A DNA stretch of 64,000 nt from Sarcocystis neurona (taxonomy: Eukaryota; Apicomplexa; Conoidasida; Eucoccidiorida; Sarcocystidae). The DNA is taken from NCBI GenBank assembly GCA_000727475.1, contig KL647311.1, positions 368,073 to 432,072 on the forward strand, given 5' to 3'. The notes beneath the pieces were generated by a model. That model ran no database searches. It was not told the DNA's origin and saw nothing but the letters and a program-made list of their open reading frames with translations. The position numbers and the translations under genes are program-made. Position 1 is the stretch's first letter; each line of letters begins with the position of its first letter. Below are positions 1 to 11,200 of the stretch, piece after piece.

Positions 1-169
1 GCGAGACAGAGAGAGAAGCAGAAAAGGAAGTTGTCTACGTGATAGGAAGAGAATATGTGCGCGCGCGACACGTTGGTGGTGGCAACAGAAAATCTCTGCG
101 AGAGCGAAAGGACGCAGGTTCGCGAAGGCGTCTCCGCAAGAACGGAGAAAGCGCTGCAGTTCGTGGAGG

Positions 170-236
170 GCAGAGGCACTTGCCAAATGCCTCTCTGTGT
201 TGAGCACTCCGAAAATCTTCCGAGTTGCAGATACAC

Positions 237-268
<32 letters not shown>

Positions 269-530
269 GTATGCGTCTCTCTGCGTAGAGAAGTGCGAAC
301 ATTGTGAGAATCGCATACATATATATATATGTGTATGTGTATGCCACCCGGTGTGGTGTGAAGGACTGCAACATTTCTGAGAATTGCCGATACGTATATA
401 TATGTATGTACGCCTCGCCTCTGGAGGAGTGCCACATTTCTGAGAGTTGCACATATATATATATATACACGCAGACATATATATATACATATATACACGC
501 AGATGGTCGTTGTCTGCCCTTTGCTCGTGC
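170..530. repeat. Diverged tandem minisatellite with TA microsatellite spacers
   Basis: At least four imperfect copies of a unit with a core like 'cacatttctgagagttgc' followed by a TA/CA run, with the core recurring at about 222, 306, 379 and 442. Spacing varies from 63 to 84 bases because the TA run changes length. Only low-complexity Tyr/Ile open frames cross it, and these are not genes. Confidence 0.7.
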
Positions 531-880
531 GACCACGTAAATTTTTCCCGGTAGGCGTCAACAGCGAACGAAGAGGCGCTTGCCAGGACGCACTTCTCTG
601 TCTGCAGAAAGGGAGCTGCAAGCCTCGGAAGAAAAGCGTCTCCCCCCCATCTATTATTACATGTGCAAATGAGTCTGTCTCGCTCTGTTTGTCTCTGTCT
701 CTCGCTCAGTCTCCCTCTGTCTCTCTTTGGCAGAAATGCCAAAGTTTGTAGAAGGACGCGTCGCTCGTGCGGAGGTGTGTCGGTCTGTGGGGAGGAGGGA
801 GCAGCAGCTACCACGGAAAAGTGCTCTACCATACACGTATATATATGTGGAGGAGGAAATAGAAAGAATTAAGAGAGACG

Positions 881-1170
881 TGACTGCCAGAGTATGGCCT
901 GGATGTCTGCACGTGGAGCCCCTGCTAGGGCAAAGTAATATAACAAGGTATACGTATATCTCTATATATATATGTAGGCAGATAGACAAAGAGAGAGAGA
1001 CGTAGGTATTAGAAGCTGACGCAGGTGTGCGTAGGAATCCGCCGCTAGGGGCAAAGGTTCTGTCCCTTCATATAGAGGGAGAGAAGAAGAGAGGAAGAAA
1101 GAGACGTGACTGCCAGAATTGGCGTAGATGTGTGCGAGTGGAGCCGCTACTAAAGGAAAGCCTTATAAGT
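881..1170. repeat. Three diverged tandem copies of a ~112-bp unit
   Basis: Copies share 'cgtgactgccag' at 881 and 1107 and the core '(g/c)tggagcc(g/c)ct(g/a)ctagggcaaag' near 920, 1042 and 1150, each followed by a purine-rich or TA tract. This is repeat DNA, probably intron or flank left of the first visible PP2A B'' exon. I see no coding sequence in it. Confidence 0.6.
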
Positions 1171-1309
1171 AGATATATGGATACGTGCTGGGAGAAAAAG
1201 AGAGGAAGAAAGAGAGAGAGAAGTGCGGCTCTTAGACGCAGATGTGGATTCCTGTACGCGCGGCCACTACGTTCGGCGTTTTGGTAGTAACGCGCGCAGG
1301 CGCTTCTCG

Positions 1310-1625
1310 CATGGATGCTGCTGCTTTTGCTTCAGAAGTTGCTGTTGCCGGCGCTGCATCTGCTGCCATCCCTGCGTCTCGTTCCGCAGCTGCATCTTTG
1401 CTGCTGCTGCTGCTGCCGCGTTTCTCCTACTGGTGCTGGTGCTGCGGACCCGTTGCTGCTTTGCTGCTTCTTCTGATTTGCTGCTGGCTCTTGATTTGCT
1501 GTTGCTGTTGACCTGCTGCTGCCGATGGTTTGCTGCTGCTGCTGCTGGTTTCCTGCTACTTCTTGTGTTGATTTGCTGTTGCTGATGTTGTTGTTTTGCT
1601 ACTGCTGCCGCTGGTGATGATCTGC
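1310..1625. repeat. CTG/GCT triplet-rich tract
   Basis: Interrupted CTG triplets on the + strand give leucine- and cysteine-rich open frames in several frames, an artefact of the repeat. It ends about 30 bases before the acceptor of exon 1657-1747, so it is probably intronic. Confidence 0.75.
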
Positions 1626-1656
1626 GGCTGCTGTTGGTTGCGGGGTGTTTCTCCAG

Positions 1657-1747
1657 GGTTTCTGTTGGTGTATCACGACGTGACGTCGGAGCGGGCCATA
1701 ACGTTTTGGTTTAGCATTTTCGATATTGACGGAGACGGCGTGCTGCG
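1657..1747 (+). CDS. PP2A B'' exon with first part of an EF-hand
   Basis: After the acceptor at 1655-1656 (TTTCTCCAG) two bases complete a codon and 29 codons follow, starting FLLVYHDVTSERAIT and ending FDIDGDGVL, with two bases (cg) left before the donor GTAATG at 1748. In B'' subunits this is the segment F-x-x-F-L-L ... E-Y-W-F-R-C-x-D-x-D-G-D-G-V-L. The Ca2+ loop positions 1, 3 and 5 are Asp and position 6 is Gly, as in a functional EF-hand. The loop is completed by the next exon. The preceding intron sequence is CTG-rich. The match is by eye, but order, spacing and splice phase all agree. Confidence 0.83.
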
Positions 1748-2656
1748 GTAATGTTCGAGACAAAGTTCCAGTTTTTCTCCTCATTTGCGTCGCTCCAGGA
1801 AGGCTTATTCTTCTCTCGCGCTCGAGTGTGTGTCTCTGTTTGGGTCGCTGTCTTGCTCCCTTGTTATCTGCTGCGCAGTCTCTGGGGGACCACCGCGCAG
1901 CAGCAGTGCATGCGACGAAAGTGTCGCACATTTTTCTGCTTTGGGGTTCCTTCTCTCACGCAGCAACTTTTTCTCCCGTCTCTCGAATTGTCGTGTGTGT
2001 CTCCGTGCCTCGCTGACACACATCATCGCCACTTGGAGGAGACACACGGCGCTTTGGAGCGATGCACGGGGGGGGGACAGTCGTTGCGCGCCTTTCTTGG
2101 AAGAAAAGGAAGTACTGCGTCTTTGCCTCGCTGCGCTCATCTGTCTGCCTTCGAGTAACAAATATCTATCAGTAGTGCGTCTTAACAAACTTCGGTAGAT
2201 CCACACGTGAGAGAAAGCGGAAGAAAGACACAAAGCAAAAGATGCAGAGACAGGAAAACTCGGCCGCCGAGAGACAGAGAGACGCAGACAGAGGGAGAAA
2301 CGCACACACATGGGGAGACACACAGAGAGAGAGCGGGTGTGTGTAGGTGTGTGGGAAGGTGGGCGGCAGCAGACGGGGCCGGCCGATGACAAAGTGAAGC
2401 CGAGGCGAAGCTCTTCTCTGGGTGAGTGAACTACTTCCAGTCCTTCGCAAGGAAAAAGGACCTGCTCTGCAGTCATACATATTCGGCCAACGTACGGGCC
2501 GCGTGGAAATTTTTGTGTGTGTCTCTCTCTCAAGAGGTGAACAGCAAAGAAGAAAGAAGTGGGGGCCGGGGGGAGGTCTCAGCAGGTGTGTCACTGCGTG
2601 TGGTATCTGCTGAGGACGGGTGTGTGCCGTCTCTGTCTCCGTGTCTCCTGCTGCAG
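1748..2656. other. Intron of the PP2A B'' gene
   Basis: Lies between donor GTAATG and acceptor CTGCAG. It contains a pyrimidine-rich left half, a purine-rich block with CACA steps at about 2205-2345 and a G-run near 2068-2075. No coding sequence is recognised. Open frames on both strands here are low-complexity Ser/Arg artefacts. Confidence 0.6.
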
Positions 2657-2752
2657 AGACCATGAAATCGAAGGCTTTTTCAACGCTCAGGCGGAGCGCT
2701 TCCGCATGCGGTCGGAGAAAGTCCCGTCCTACAGCGACTTTATTTGTCCCAT
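2657..2752 (+). CDS. PP2A B'' exon completing the EF-hand
   Basis: Begins after CTGCTGCAG with one base (a) that completes Arg from the previous exon, then 31 codons: DHEIEGFFNAQAERF through SYSDFICP, with two bases (at) left before GTAATC at 2753. Joined to exon 1657-1747, the loop reads D-I-D-G-D-G-V-L-R-D-H-E, a complete 12-residue EF-hand with Glu at position 12. The remainder corresponds to the family segment E-L-E-Y-F-Y-E-E-Q ... F-E-D-C-L-C-Q-M. A longer open frame upstream (from about 2559) is intronic read-through. Confidence 0.83.
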
Positions 2753-2756
2753 GTAA

Positions 2757-3395
2757 TCTTGCTTCTCTTCGACTTTCCGCAACTCGTCTGCTGTTTCTCG
2801 AAGACCTTCTTCTGTGCCAGTCTGCCCTCCTTTTCGCTCCTCCGTCTCCGCCTGCGGACGTATGTGTGTATGTGTATGTGTACGTCTGTGTGCTGGTACT
2901 CCTGCTGTGTCGCTGTCCCCCTGTCCCTCTCTCTACGAGCCTCGTCAGCTTTTCCTGCGTCCTTGTCTACTTTCCGCTCCCGTTCTCTTTGGCTCTCTTC
3001 TTCCTTTCTGTCGTTCTTCTCTGTTCCCCGGCGGCTTCTCTCTGTCCTTTCTTCATTCTCCGTCTGCTGTCTTTGTATCTCTTTTTCCTCCTCTTGTTAT
3101 TATCCTGCTGCGTCGCCTTCTTCGTCCTCTCTCTCTCTCTGTCAATTTATCTCGTGGGTCTGTTGTTCATCTTTTTCGAATATTCTTCCTTTCTCTACAC
3201 CCTGCCACTTTCTTTGTCTCGCTCTCGACTTCAGTATCGGTCTTTCTCTTCTACTCTGTTTTGTCGTCTTCTCTCTGTCTTGGTCCTCTTCTTTTTCTGT
3301 TCGCCTTTCCTCTTTCTCTTTCATATGACGCTACACTTCACCACCTTCTCTCTGCCTCTGTCTCGGAGTCTCTTCTTCGTACCCCACCCACAGGC
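2757..3395. repeat. Pyrimidine-rich strand-asymmetric tract
   Basis: Nearly 640 bases dominated by C and T on the + strand, with TTC, CTT and TCTC steps. It lies within an intron. It explains several overlapping open frames. Confidence 0.7.
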
Positions 3396-3410
3396 GTCTA
3401 CAAATATAGA

Positions 3411-3510
3411 CACAGACATCTATATATACATATACATATATATACACATATACGTGTATATATATATACACATATACATATATATATACATATACATATA
3501 TATGTGTAAA
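3411..3510. repeat. TA/CA microsatellite
   Basis: Alternating TATATA and CATATA/CACATA blocks over about 100 bases, within the 3.1-kb intron. Confidence 0.85.
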
Positions 3511-4251
3511 CGTGTATGTAGCAGTACCTTTACATACGTTTGCATACATATATATCCATGCATTTATAAACTGATATATGCGCACGTAGGTAGGGAAATG
3601 TAGATATGTAGCTAGCTGTCTTCCTCTTCCTGGTGACATACTGTCTATATATGAGTGCAGACGCTTACTGGTGGATACTCCTAGAGAAGCTGTCTTTCTG
3701 TTTTTTACGTAGCCTTTAGCCATTTCTTCTTCTTCTTCACGGTGTCCACGCGGGTAGTATCTCCTTCCTCTCACATGTACGCAGTCGCAAGCGTCCTCTT
3801 TCTACGTGCAACTGCCGCTAGCTGCCTCCTGACGCTCGGTAGACTGCTAGCGCTGCTCTTCGCGACCCCCGCACACTTGCCGACAGCGCCCGCTCGGACG
3901 CGGTAGACAGAGAGGAAGAGACAGAAAGGAAGAGAAAGCGAAGGGGATAAAGGGGAAGGGAAGAGAGAAAGAAGGACGTGCGTCTGTAGGCGATCAAAAA
4001 GCCGACGCGGGCAGGTGGTGGCTTGTTCTGTCTCTTGGCAGCAGCTGCTCCAGCGTCGCACTTTTCTTGTATCTCCCACCGAAGAACAGGGAGCCACGAG
4101 CCACCGGCTGCCGTGATTCGAGGGCTTCTTTTCCTTGAAAACGACTTTTTCTTCTGTGAAGATTTCTTCTGCAGTGAACGCCTATTTTCGATTGAGTGCA
4201 CGTCCACAGAAGCAGAGCTCGTCGTCTGTACAAACTCACCTTCTGGTGTCC

Positions 4252-4275
4252 ACACACACACACACACACACACAC
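4252..4275. repeat. CA dinucleotide microsatellite
   Basis: Uninterrupted CA run of about 12 units. Confidence 0.9.
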
Positions 4276-5598
4276 CGAGAAAAGACGTGGCCGGGTGTCT
4301 CTTTCTCTTTGCGTCTAACAGAAAGATAACGCGCACAGGTCTCCTGTCAATCTGTTTTCCCATAATGTAAACAAAATGTGAGAAACCCCCTGCCACGTGA
4401 AGAACGTCCGTAGGGCACGTCCATACCGCGGCTCTGACTCTCTTCCGTTACTCCTACTACTACTGCACAAGTTGTGCTGCAGCTCGTGTGCTCTTATTGT
4501 TGCTGCTCCCAAGCCGTCGTCTTCTTCCCTCACTCACTTTAAGACTCCGATTCTTCTACCACTGCTACTCAAGTAGTGCTTCAACTCCTTTTCTTCTTGT
4601 TGCTGTCCCCACGGCGCAGTCTTCGTCCTTTTTCTGCTGTTTGCCAGCTGTCCCGCGGTCCTCCTCCTCGTGTTTCCTTCTGTTACATCCCCACTCCTAC
4701 ACCGCGCCACTGCTGGCAGCCGTCAGTTCTTTCATTCTTCCTCGCACGAGGTCTACGTAGCACTTGTGACCCACTTTCCTACTTGTAAAGAGCCCACCTG
4801 TGTGCGTGTGTGTGTATTGGACTTCCGTTGCTGCGTCTCTACTTTAGGGTCAACACATATCAACTGTTGTAGAGCAGGGCTCGGGTAGCAATCATGCTCC
4901 CTCTCTTTTCTTCGTCAGCGAAGTTTCCCTGCTTCTCAGCGACGGCCACTAGTAGTGGTACGGTGCAGTGCTGGTAGTCCTTGGGCTGTGTGATAGCTAA
5001 GGTGTGTCCCTTCTCTTTCCTGTGGCGCTTCTGCTCTCTTTTCTTCTTCTTCTTCCTCTTCAGTCTCTTCTTAGTGTGGCGCATGTCGAAAAGTCGTCAG
5101 TCTCTCTTGTTGATTTTGACTCCTATTGCTTCTCCAAGACCTATGTATCCGCAGATTAAAAGATAACGCCTACCTACGAGGACCCCTGCATTTCCTCTCT
5201 TGTACGCACACACGTTTGTATGCATACGCATAGGATGAATCCTACAGGAGTGTCAGTCCTGTTCCTAAATTTCTGACTTCCTCTATATCTGAGTCAGCAG
5301 TCATTCGCTTGCTTCACAGGCGTATGTCACTAGTGCTAATAATGCTACGCAACGACGTCTACTACGACCAAGGTCAACATATGGCAGTAAGACAACTGCT
5401 GCCATTATTACTATCAACAGGTAGAGGGAACCACAGAGAGAAAGAGACAGAGAGAGAGACTGTCAAACATCTGTCGTACAGCGGTGGCAAAATACAGCAG
5501 TGCGCATACATGTGTCTGTGCGTATGTACGTACGCTTCTCCATCTTCGCGCATACGATAGGTAGACATCAATATACACATACATGTGTGTACGGGGCT

Positions 5599-5624
5599 AC
5601 ACACACACACACACACACACACAC
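5599..5624. repeat. CA dinucleotide microsatellite
   Basis: Uninterrupted CA run of about 13 units. Confidence 0.9.
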
Positions 5625-5873
5625 GTATACATTTATCCTTGTGTATCAATGTCTCTGTGAACACTCCACTGGTGTGCACGCCTCCCTGTATGCGCACGTG
5701 GGTTGGTGTAATCTCTTCGTTTCAAACATACGCACGTATATATCTATATACATATGCATACGTATATATATATGCATACGTGTCTCTCTATTTATATACG
5801 TGTGCATGCGTGTATGTATATATATATACATATATGCAGCGGTAGGGTCGCTGGGTGTGCTGCTGACTTTCAG

Positions 5874-6062
5874 GTATGACGCCCTGCGTGTCCCGCAGGC
5901 CTCAGGCCTCCGGTGCAGAGATCTGCTGCGCGACCCTACATGCGGTGGCTACTTTATTAATTGTTTGCTGAAGAGAGGCGCGTTTCAGGCGATGGACGAA
6001 GGCGAGCCGATGAACAACATCGTCCGAGGCGGCGTCGACCGACAGCTTCTCGCCTCCTGGTC
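5874..6062 (+). CDS. PP2A B'' exon, C-R-D-L segment
   Basis: Acceptor GACTTTCAG is followed by one base that makes ATG with the preceding 'at', then 62 codons: YDALRVPQASGLRCRDLL, GGYFINCLLKRGAF, MDEGEP and so on to ASW, with two bases (tc) left before GTGAGC at 6063. In the family this is the block running from the fourth helix through I-T-L-R-D-L-K and F-F-D-T-F-F-N to the E-Q-R-D-P-F segment. The stretch stands out as ordinary coding sequence between a TA microsatellite on the left and CTG-rich DNA on the right. Confidence 0.8.
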
Positions 6063-6815
6063 GTGAGCGTTCTTTCCTCTGCTTTCCCCTTCACGGCGAG
6101 GCTGGCTGCTGCCGCTTCATCTCCGTCGTTTGCTGCTGCTCTTCCTGCAGCTCTGCACCACCTACTCCGGTCTGCTGCTGCAGCTTTTCGACGTCCTGGT
6201 GTTGCCACTGCACCTGCTGCTGCTTCCTGCGCGGCTGGTGCTGCTACTGCTGCTCCACGTGCTGCTGCCGCTACTCGTGCTCTTCTCCTCGTCCCATCTG
6301 TCTGCTGCTGCACCAGGAGAGCACTACATTATATATATACGTACACACACACACACACACACGTATCCGCACATGCATCTGCCGACGCGTAAATCTGCGT
6401 GTATCCGTTTCTGCCGCTGCAGACGACGGCGAATGTGTCTCCTGCTTTTGTGCTGCGCAAACTCCTGCTGCTGCGCTGAAACTGCTACTCCACCCGTGCT
6501 GCCACCCTTAACCTCCTTCGTTGCTGCTACTGCTGCAACGGAAGACAGATACGCATGTCGCCGCCTCCCTCTCGTGCAGCAGCGGTGGGAAGGGACGCCT
6601 GCTGCTTCAGCCCCTTGCACGACGCTGACTGCATCGCTGCTGCTGCTGCTGCCGCGTGTACCGCGTGGATCTGCGTCTGCTGCTGCAGTGGGTCTCCGCC
6701 TGCTGTTGCTGCAGTGCCCTTTTGACACCTGCTGTTTACGGGCACTTTTGGGACCAAGAAAGCGCTGGTACACTTCCACATTTTGCGTAGTGAGGCGCAG
6801 TAGGATACCCGTGCC

Positions 6816-6817
6816 TC

Positions 6818-6857
<40 letters not shown>

Positions 6858-6859
6858 GT
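6816..6859. repeat. TA dinucleotide microsatellite
   Basis: About 20 TA units with single TG interruptions, in an intron. Confidence 0.9.
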
Positions 6860-7356
6860 AAAGAAAGAGAGAGGCTTACGCACCTTTGTTTATGTGTGCG
6901 CCAAGCGTCCCGCATAGAAATATATATATGCAGATTTTTGCGTAGGCATATTTATGCGCCGATATGTGTGTAAATGCATTTATATTCGTGCACACATATA
7001 TCGAGAGACGCATATGAGTATACAGGGTGGGAGACGAGGAACACCTTTGCCTCCGTCTGTGGAAATCCTCTGGTGAAAAAAAGCCACTGTCTTCTACGAA
7101 GATGCTGCGTTCGACTGTAGAGAGGTGCAGCACCCACCGGATTTGTTGTCCTGAAAGGGGGTTGTTACGGGTTGTACGTCGTCGTATATGTTCGTACGCA
7201 ACATATAAGTAGACGAATACATACAGAGAGACAAAGAGAGAGAGCCAACCAAATATAAACAATCTCCCTCTCTCTCTACCTCTCGCTAGAGGTATGTGAG
7301 TTTCTATACAGGTACTATAATATCCAAGCATGTAATAGAGGAACAGGGGCTCAACA

Positions 7357-7398
7357 CGTACGTACGTACGTACACACACACACACACACACACACACT
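7357..7398. repeat. Compound CGTA/CA microsatellite
   Basis: Four CGTA units run straight into about 13 CA units. Confidence 0.9.
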
Positions 7399-7691
7399 AC
7401 CTCTCTACATGCGTGTGGCTGTCCGCGAACACCAACAATACACACGTACACCGATGCGTAATAGAGAGAGAGAGAGAACTTCACAGTTCTAGAAAGCCTC
7501 TCTCTTTCTATCTGCATGTGTAGATCTGTAAATAGACACTACCGATAACTGCTGATTTCTCTTCAAGGAAGAGAAAGAAAATAGCTTCTCCACGGCGAGC
7601 GCTCTTTTTAGTGAGCGTGAGGAGAAAAGAAAGACTGAGATCGAGCGCCGACGTTCTGCGTGCAAATCTTTTGGACGAGTCAACGTTACAG

Positions 7692-7770
7692 GTCCTTCGA
7701 TATCTACGCACACACCGAATACCTCCTACTAACAGCCAAGAAGGGAGATGACTATCTCGTTGAAGATTCG
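7692..7770 (+). CDS. PP2A B'' exon, Y-A-H-x-E-Y block
   Basis: One base (g) after the acceptor GTTACAG completes Ser with the preceding 'tc', then 26 codons: SFDIYAHTEYLLLTAKKG and DDYLVEDS. This matches the near-C-terminal family block W-D-R-F-A-x-x-E-Y-x-x-L with an acidic tail. The end is set at the donor GTTAGT (7771). A later donor at 7784 (GTACGC) would leave phase 1 and could join a short candidate last exon at 8777-8820. The joined product from 1657 to 7770 is 151 residues. Confidence 0.75.
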
Positions 7771-8776
7771 GTTAGTCACTCACGTACGCGCTACCGTCCC
7801 TGTGATCTGCGCGTGCTGGAAAAATATATGTGTAGTGGCGAAATAGGCTGCATTTACTGACGTTCTGGGCCCTCTCGGTATGTGACAACTGTTCTACTAT
7901 GTCTGGCGCCGAGCCGCCTCAGCTGAAAAAGTTGAGACCTCTGCGAGGAGAAGATTTACCTATGCCGCTTTATTCACTTATTTGACGGAATGCGACGATG
8001 ACACCAGTGTGTTGTTGCTCGTTTCCTGCTGCTGCTGCTGCTATATTCGTGCTGCTGCTTTTGCTCCCATACTTCTGCTACTATTGCTTCTTTACTGCCG
8101 CCGCTCTGTATCTACGCGTGAATGTGACGTCATACTCGTCACTGCCAATTTGCACGCAGATGTGTCGCCCCTCCTTAAAAAAGACGCAGAGGGTACCTCA
8201 ATTTCCCCTTGCCACAGAGTACCGAATGTGCAAAGAGAAAGCAAAAACATGTCAAGCTAGGCTAAGTCTGTTCCACAGCCGGCTGGTGTGAGTGGTGCCG
8301 GATCTCCGGTACTTCGCGAAGAAGAGGATGACGCAGGGAGAGACAACACCAAAATTTATGTCTGCATCTCTTTTTACCGAAAGACACGTTTACACGTGGA
8401 TGTTTGTACATTGTCGTCTGCAAGTAGGACCGTGAATACGGTAGAGAAACACACATATCTCTGCGTATATATCGATACTCGCGCGGAGCCGCTCACACTT
8501 CTTTCAGAGACAGACACACACGCGGGACAGACAACAGGGCAGATACCGTGATGGGATACTCAAAGAGCTCACATGCAAAGGAGCATGGGAAACATCGCTT
8601 TTCGCAGGCCTGAAGGGGGGGGTTCGAGTTTGCACAGAACTGCACTCCCTCGTTTTTGTGTGCTGACGTTGAGCTCAAAGTGTCTGCCTCTTCGGGTACG
8701 TGATGAAGCTAACTACGTGTATTCATACTCCTCACCGGTCCTCCGCCAACCACACACCCTGACGTTTCCTCTCAAG

Positions 8777-8820
8777 ACGAACTGGACGACTTGCGTATGC
8801 TTCGAGGTGCACGTAGATGA
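8777..8820 (+). CDS. Candidate last exon of the PP2A B'' gene
   Basis: After a good pyrimidine-rich acceptor (TTTCCTCTCAAG) one frame gives ELDDLRMLRGAR and a stop at 8818-8820, which would fit the acidic, helical end of a B'' subunit. It needs a phase-1 donor, available only at 7784. With the stronger phase-0 donor at 7771 the same acceptor instead reads TNWTTCVCFEVHV and continues to 8890. I cannot decide between these, and the gene could end elsewhere. Confidence 0.25.
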
Positions 8821-11200
8821 GGAGACCAATTCTATCTACCCTTACGTGTGGGTGAGTTCCAGGCATACACAGATGGGTACGAACACATAATTACATACAT
8901 TATTCTGGTCTGTAGAGAGACATATCTGTTACAGTGTTTCGTGCAATTCGGTACAGGTATACATGCCGTCACGCAGGATTTTGAGTTGGGTTTCTGTGCT
9001 GCTCTCGCCGACACATACTGCTAGGGTCTAAACTCGCAGTACGTCTGTGTCTCTCTTCTCTCTCTTGACGTCCGTGGCGTGTATTCGTATCCGGGGTACT
9101 GTTATTGGGTTGTATCACATAATCGTGCACGCGGATTTTCACAACTGACTTAACAAAAAATTTCAGAGGGAGGACATTCGTGGCAGAATCTTCCCCTAAG
9201 TTACGATGATAGCATCTAAACTGCACGCTGATAACTGTTCGGGGTAGCTAAATTGACAGTCCGCAGCAAAGTTCACCCGCAGACGCATTTCTCTCAGCAT
9301 AGGGAAATTGAAGGGGTGCCCCGGAGTCAGTGGCTTTTTAGTTGTGAGGCGATCCGGAAAAGGACGTGTGGAAGTGCTACACACTGTATATTTTTTCTGC
9401 ACGTGCGCGAGGGAGTACATTTCAATATATGTGTCTGCCCATATACGCGGGTATTTAGTAAGGCAGACAGTGGTAGTGTTGCTGTCTGTTTTCTTTCGGA
9501 GCGAGCTTATGTTTACCTGTACACGGAGAAGTACGTCATACACATAGAGATATACCTCTGCAAACGTCTCCGCAAAGACGTGATCACTGCAAGACACCGT
9601 GTGTAAGGAAAAAGGAAAAAACCTGACAGGTGTCTTCTGTGTAAAGTTGTGGTTCTCTTTTATCTTTTGTGATCTCCCTTTGCCTAGGAGAGCTCTCAAA
9701 GTGAGGAATCTTTATCCGCCGAGGTCGCAATTTGAAGGCATCATGCTCGTGGCTGGAATTCTGTGTTTGACCCAGTTGGAAAGCTGCAGAAACGCAGCCT
9801 ACGTAGAACGCATCGACGCTTTTACGAAAAGGAAAACTCTCCTTGGTGGTTGCTGCTATGTTGGGTCCTGCTCCGTCTAAACATAAATTTTCCTTATCCA
9901 GGACTCGTACATAAACTCCTGTGTCTTCCTTCGACTGCCTACATTACCTGTAGCGGTCGAAAGCGTTTCGTCCTCCGTCTGCGTATGTATATATATATAT
10001 ATATATACGTATATATTTACTTTTTTTGTATATGCTGTATAGAAGCGTGCTTGATGCCTTCCTTCGCTTCAGCATATTCCACGCGTGAGCCACGGAACTA
10101 GGAGCTACGGCCCTTCCTTTTGCACAGTGCTGAAACCCGTAGACAGGGGTCAATGTATCATATTTTTCCAGTGGAGATTCTGTTTCCAAAGATGCGAATG
10201 GGATGTTGTGTGCATGTGGATCGGCAGCCCTACAATAGAACCCGACAAAATACTTTGCAATTTGTCTCCAAAGAGATAACTTCTGCGGTATGACAGGACG
10301 TTGACTTACGTCGTGTACTCTGTTTCGCCCCCTCTGACATGTGTCGCGCCTATGAAGAAAGTCGGAGCCCCAGGAGAAACCTTTAGTATAAGGCAATTTT
10401 GATTTGAGGAACACGCATCCTTCAGCGCCACGAATGCATAACTTGAGTTCTTGCTAATTAGCGCCTGTCAGCGCAGCCTGTTTACTTTGTTCGCAGCTTG
10501 TGCATTGCCACCCGTACGAGAACTAGTACCCTTCCTGAAAAGTGTTCGCTAGTCTAGAAAATTTGCAGTCGATGAGCGATGAATACTGCAGTGCTGCGAG
10601 CTTTTGAACTTACTGTTAAAGCGCTGGTATGGACGCCTGTTGCTGAGTCGTGCTCTGGGCAGCGCCACAAAGCGTAAATTGGCCGCATTCCAATTATAAC
10701 GTTCTAAAGAAATTCCTCTCTTCAGCTCCGGTGTTGAATCGCGGTGTTAAGAATCCTCCTCTATTGCTGAGTAGTTATCAGCTCTTTTGAATACTGCCTG
10801 CGAAATTCATTTGCGCATATTAACTATGAAGTAGTGTGATGGCCACCGTGGACTATCGTAGTCTGTACAAGAACAACGGTGTACAGTAAAACGCGAACGA
10901 GCGGCAAACCGGTCATTTTCGTACCAAATCACGAAAGCCAGAATGCAGCCCTGTAGGCCGCTTGAAAAATTTTTCTAAATTTGTTCTGTACGACTCCTGC
11001 AGCAGGCTGACACTAGCTGGATACACTGGATAGTAATAACAATGCAAGGCGGTGACACATTAAGTATCCGCAATATGCAACTGCATATTGTATTGGAAGA
11101 GACGGATGCACGTCATTTGGCAGTGTAATTTGAAGTGCGCCACCAAGCCGTAGTAGAAACGACTATAAAAGTGTCCTGCAACAGAACAACTGAACAACAG
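8821..11200. other. Unassigned, mostly unique DNA
   Basis: Transition from repeat-rich to repeat-poor sequence. Contains a short TA run (9986-10016). Small open frames are numerous on both strands, but none shows a recognisable domain or consistent splice signals. May include the 3' untranslated region of the PP2A B'' gene. Confidence 0.5.

Larger units (their letters stand above)
2753..5873. other. Large repeat-filled intron of the PP2A B'' gene
   Basis: A 3.1-kb intron between two in-phase exons. It holds a strongly pyrimidine-rich + strand block (about 2757-3395), a TA/CA microsatellite (3411-3510), a CA run (4252-4275), a mixed C/T/G region, a second CA run (5599-5624) and TA runs (5732-5840). 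The 327-codon open frame across 2620-3603 is a product of the pyrimidine bias (Leu, Ser, Phe) and ends in Tyr/Ile repeats. It is not a gene. Confidence 0.6.
6063..7691. other. Intron of the PP2A B'' gene
   Basis: Between donor GTGAGC and acceptor GTTACAG. It holds CTG-rich DNA (about 6105-6310 and 6630-6720), a CA run near 6340-6362, a TA run (6816-6859), CGTA steps merging into a CA run (7357-7398) and AG-rich stretches. No coding sequence is recognised. Confidence 0.6.
1657..7770 (+). other. Gene model (partial): PP2A regulatory subunit B''-type, EF-hand
   Basis: Four exons, 1657-1747, 2657-2752, 5874-6062 and 7692-7770, join in phase through GT-AG introns (2+1, 2+1, 2+1 split codons). Together they match the C-terminal third of the B'' (PR72/PR48, plant TON2) family in order: an aromatic block ending in a canonical EF-hand, an E-x-E-x-F-F segment, a C-R-D-L segment and a Y-A-H-x-E-Y block. 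Members of this family bind the PP2A scaffold and catalytic subunits and direct substrate choice, with Ca2+ affecting assembly. Upstream exons coding the N-terminal part and the first EF-hand are not visible in bases 1-1656 and probably lie to the left of the window. The 3' end is unresolved. Introns are 0.9-3.1 kb and full of simple repeats. Confidence 0.82.

Noticed and set aside
1805..2533. 242-codon minus-strand open frame
   Set aside because: Ser/Arg/Thr-rich low-complexity translation of purine/pyrimidine-biased DNA, with no domain, inside a + strand intron.
2620..3603. 327-codon + strand open frame
   Set aside because: Composition is Ser/Leu/Phe from a C/T-rich tract, then Tyr/Ile repeats from TA DNA, and it lies in an intron between two in-phase PP2A exons.
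5588..5830. Regular CA/TA repeats considered as a CRISPR or satellite array
   Set aside because: Simple dinucleotide runs without unit-spacer structure, in a eukaryotic intron.
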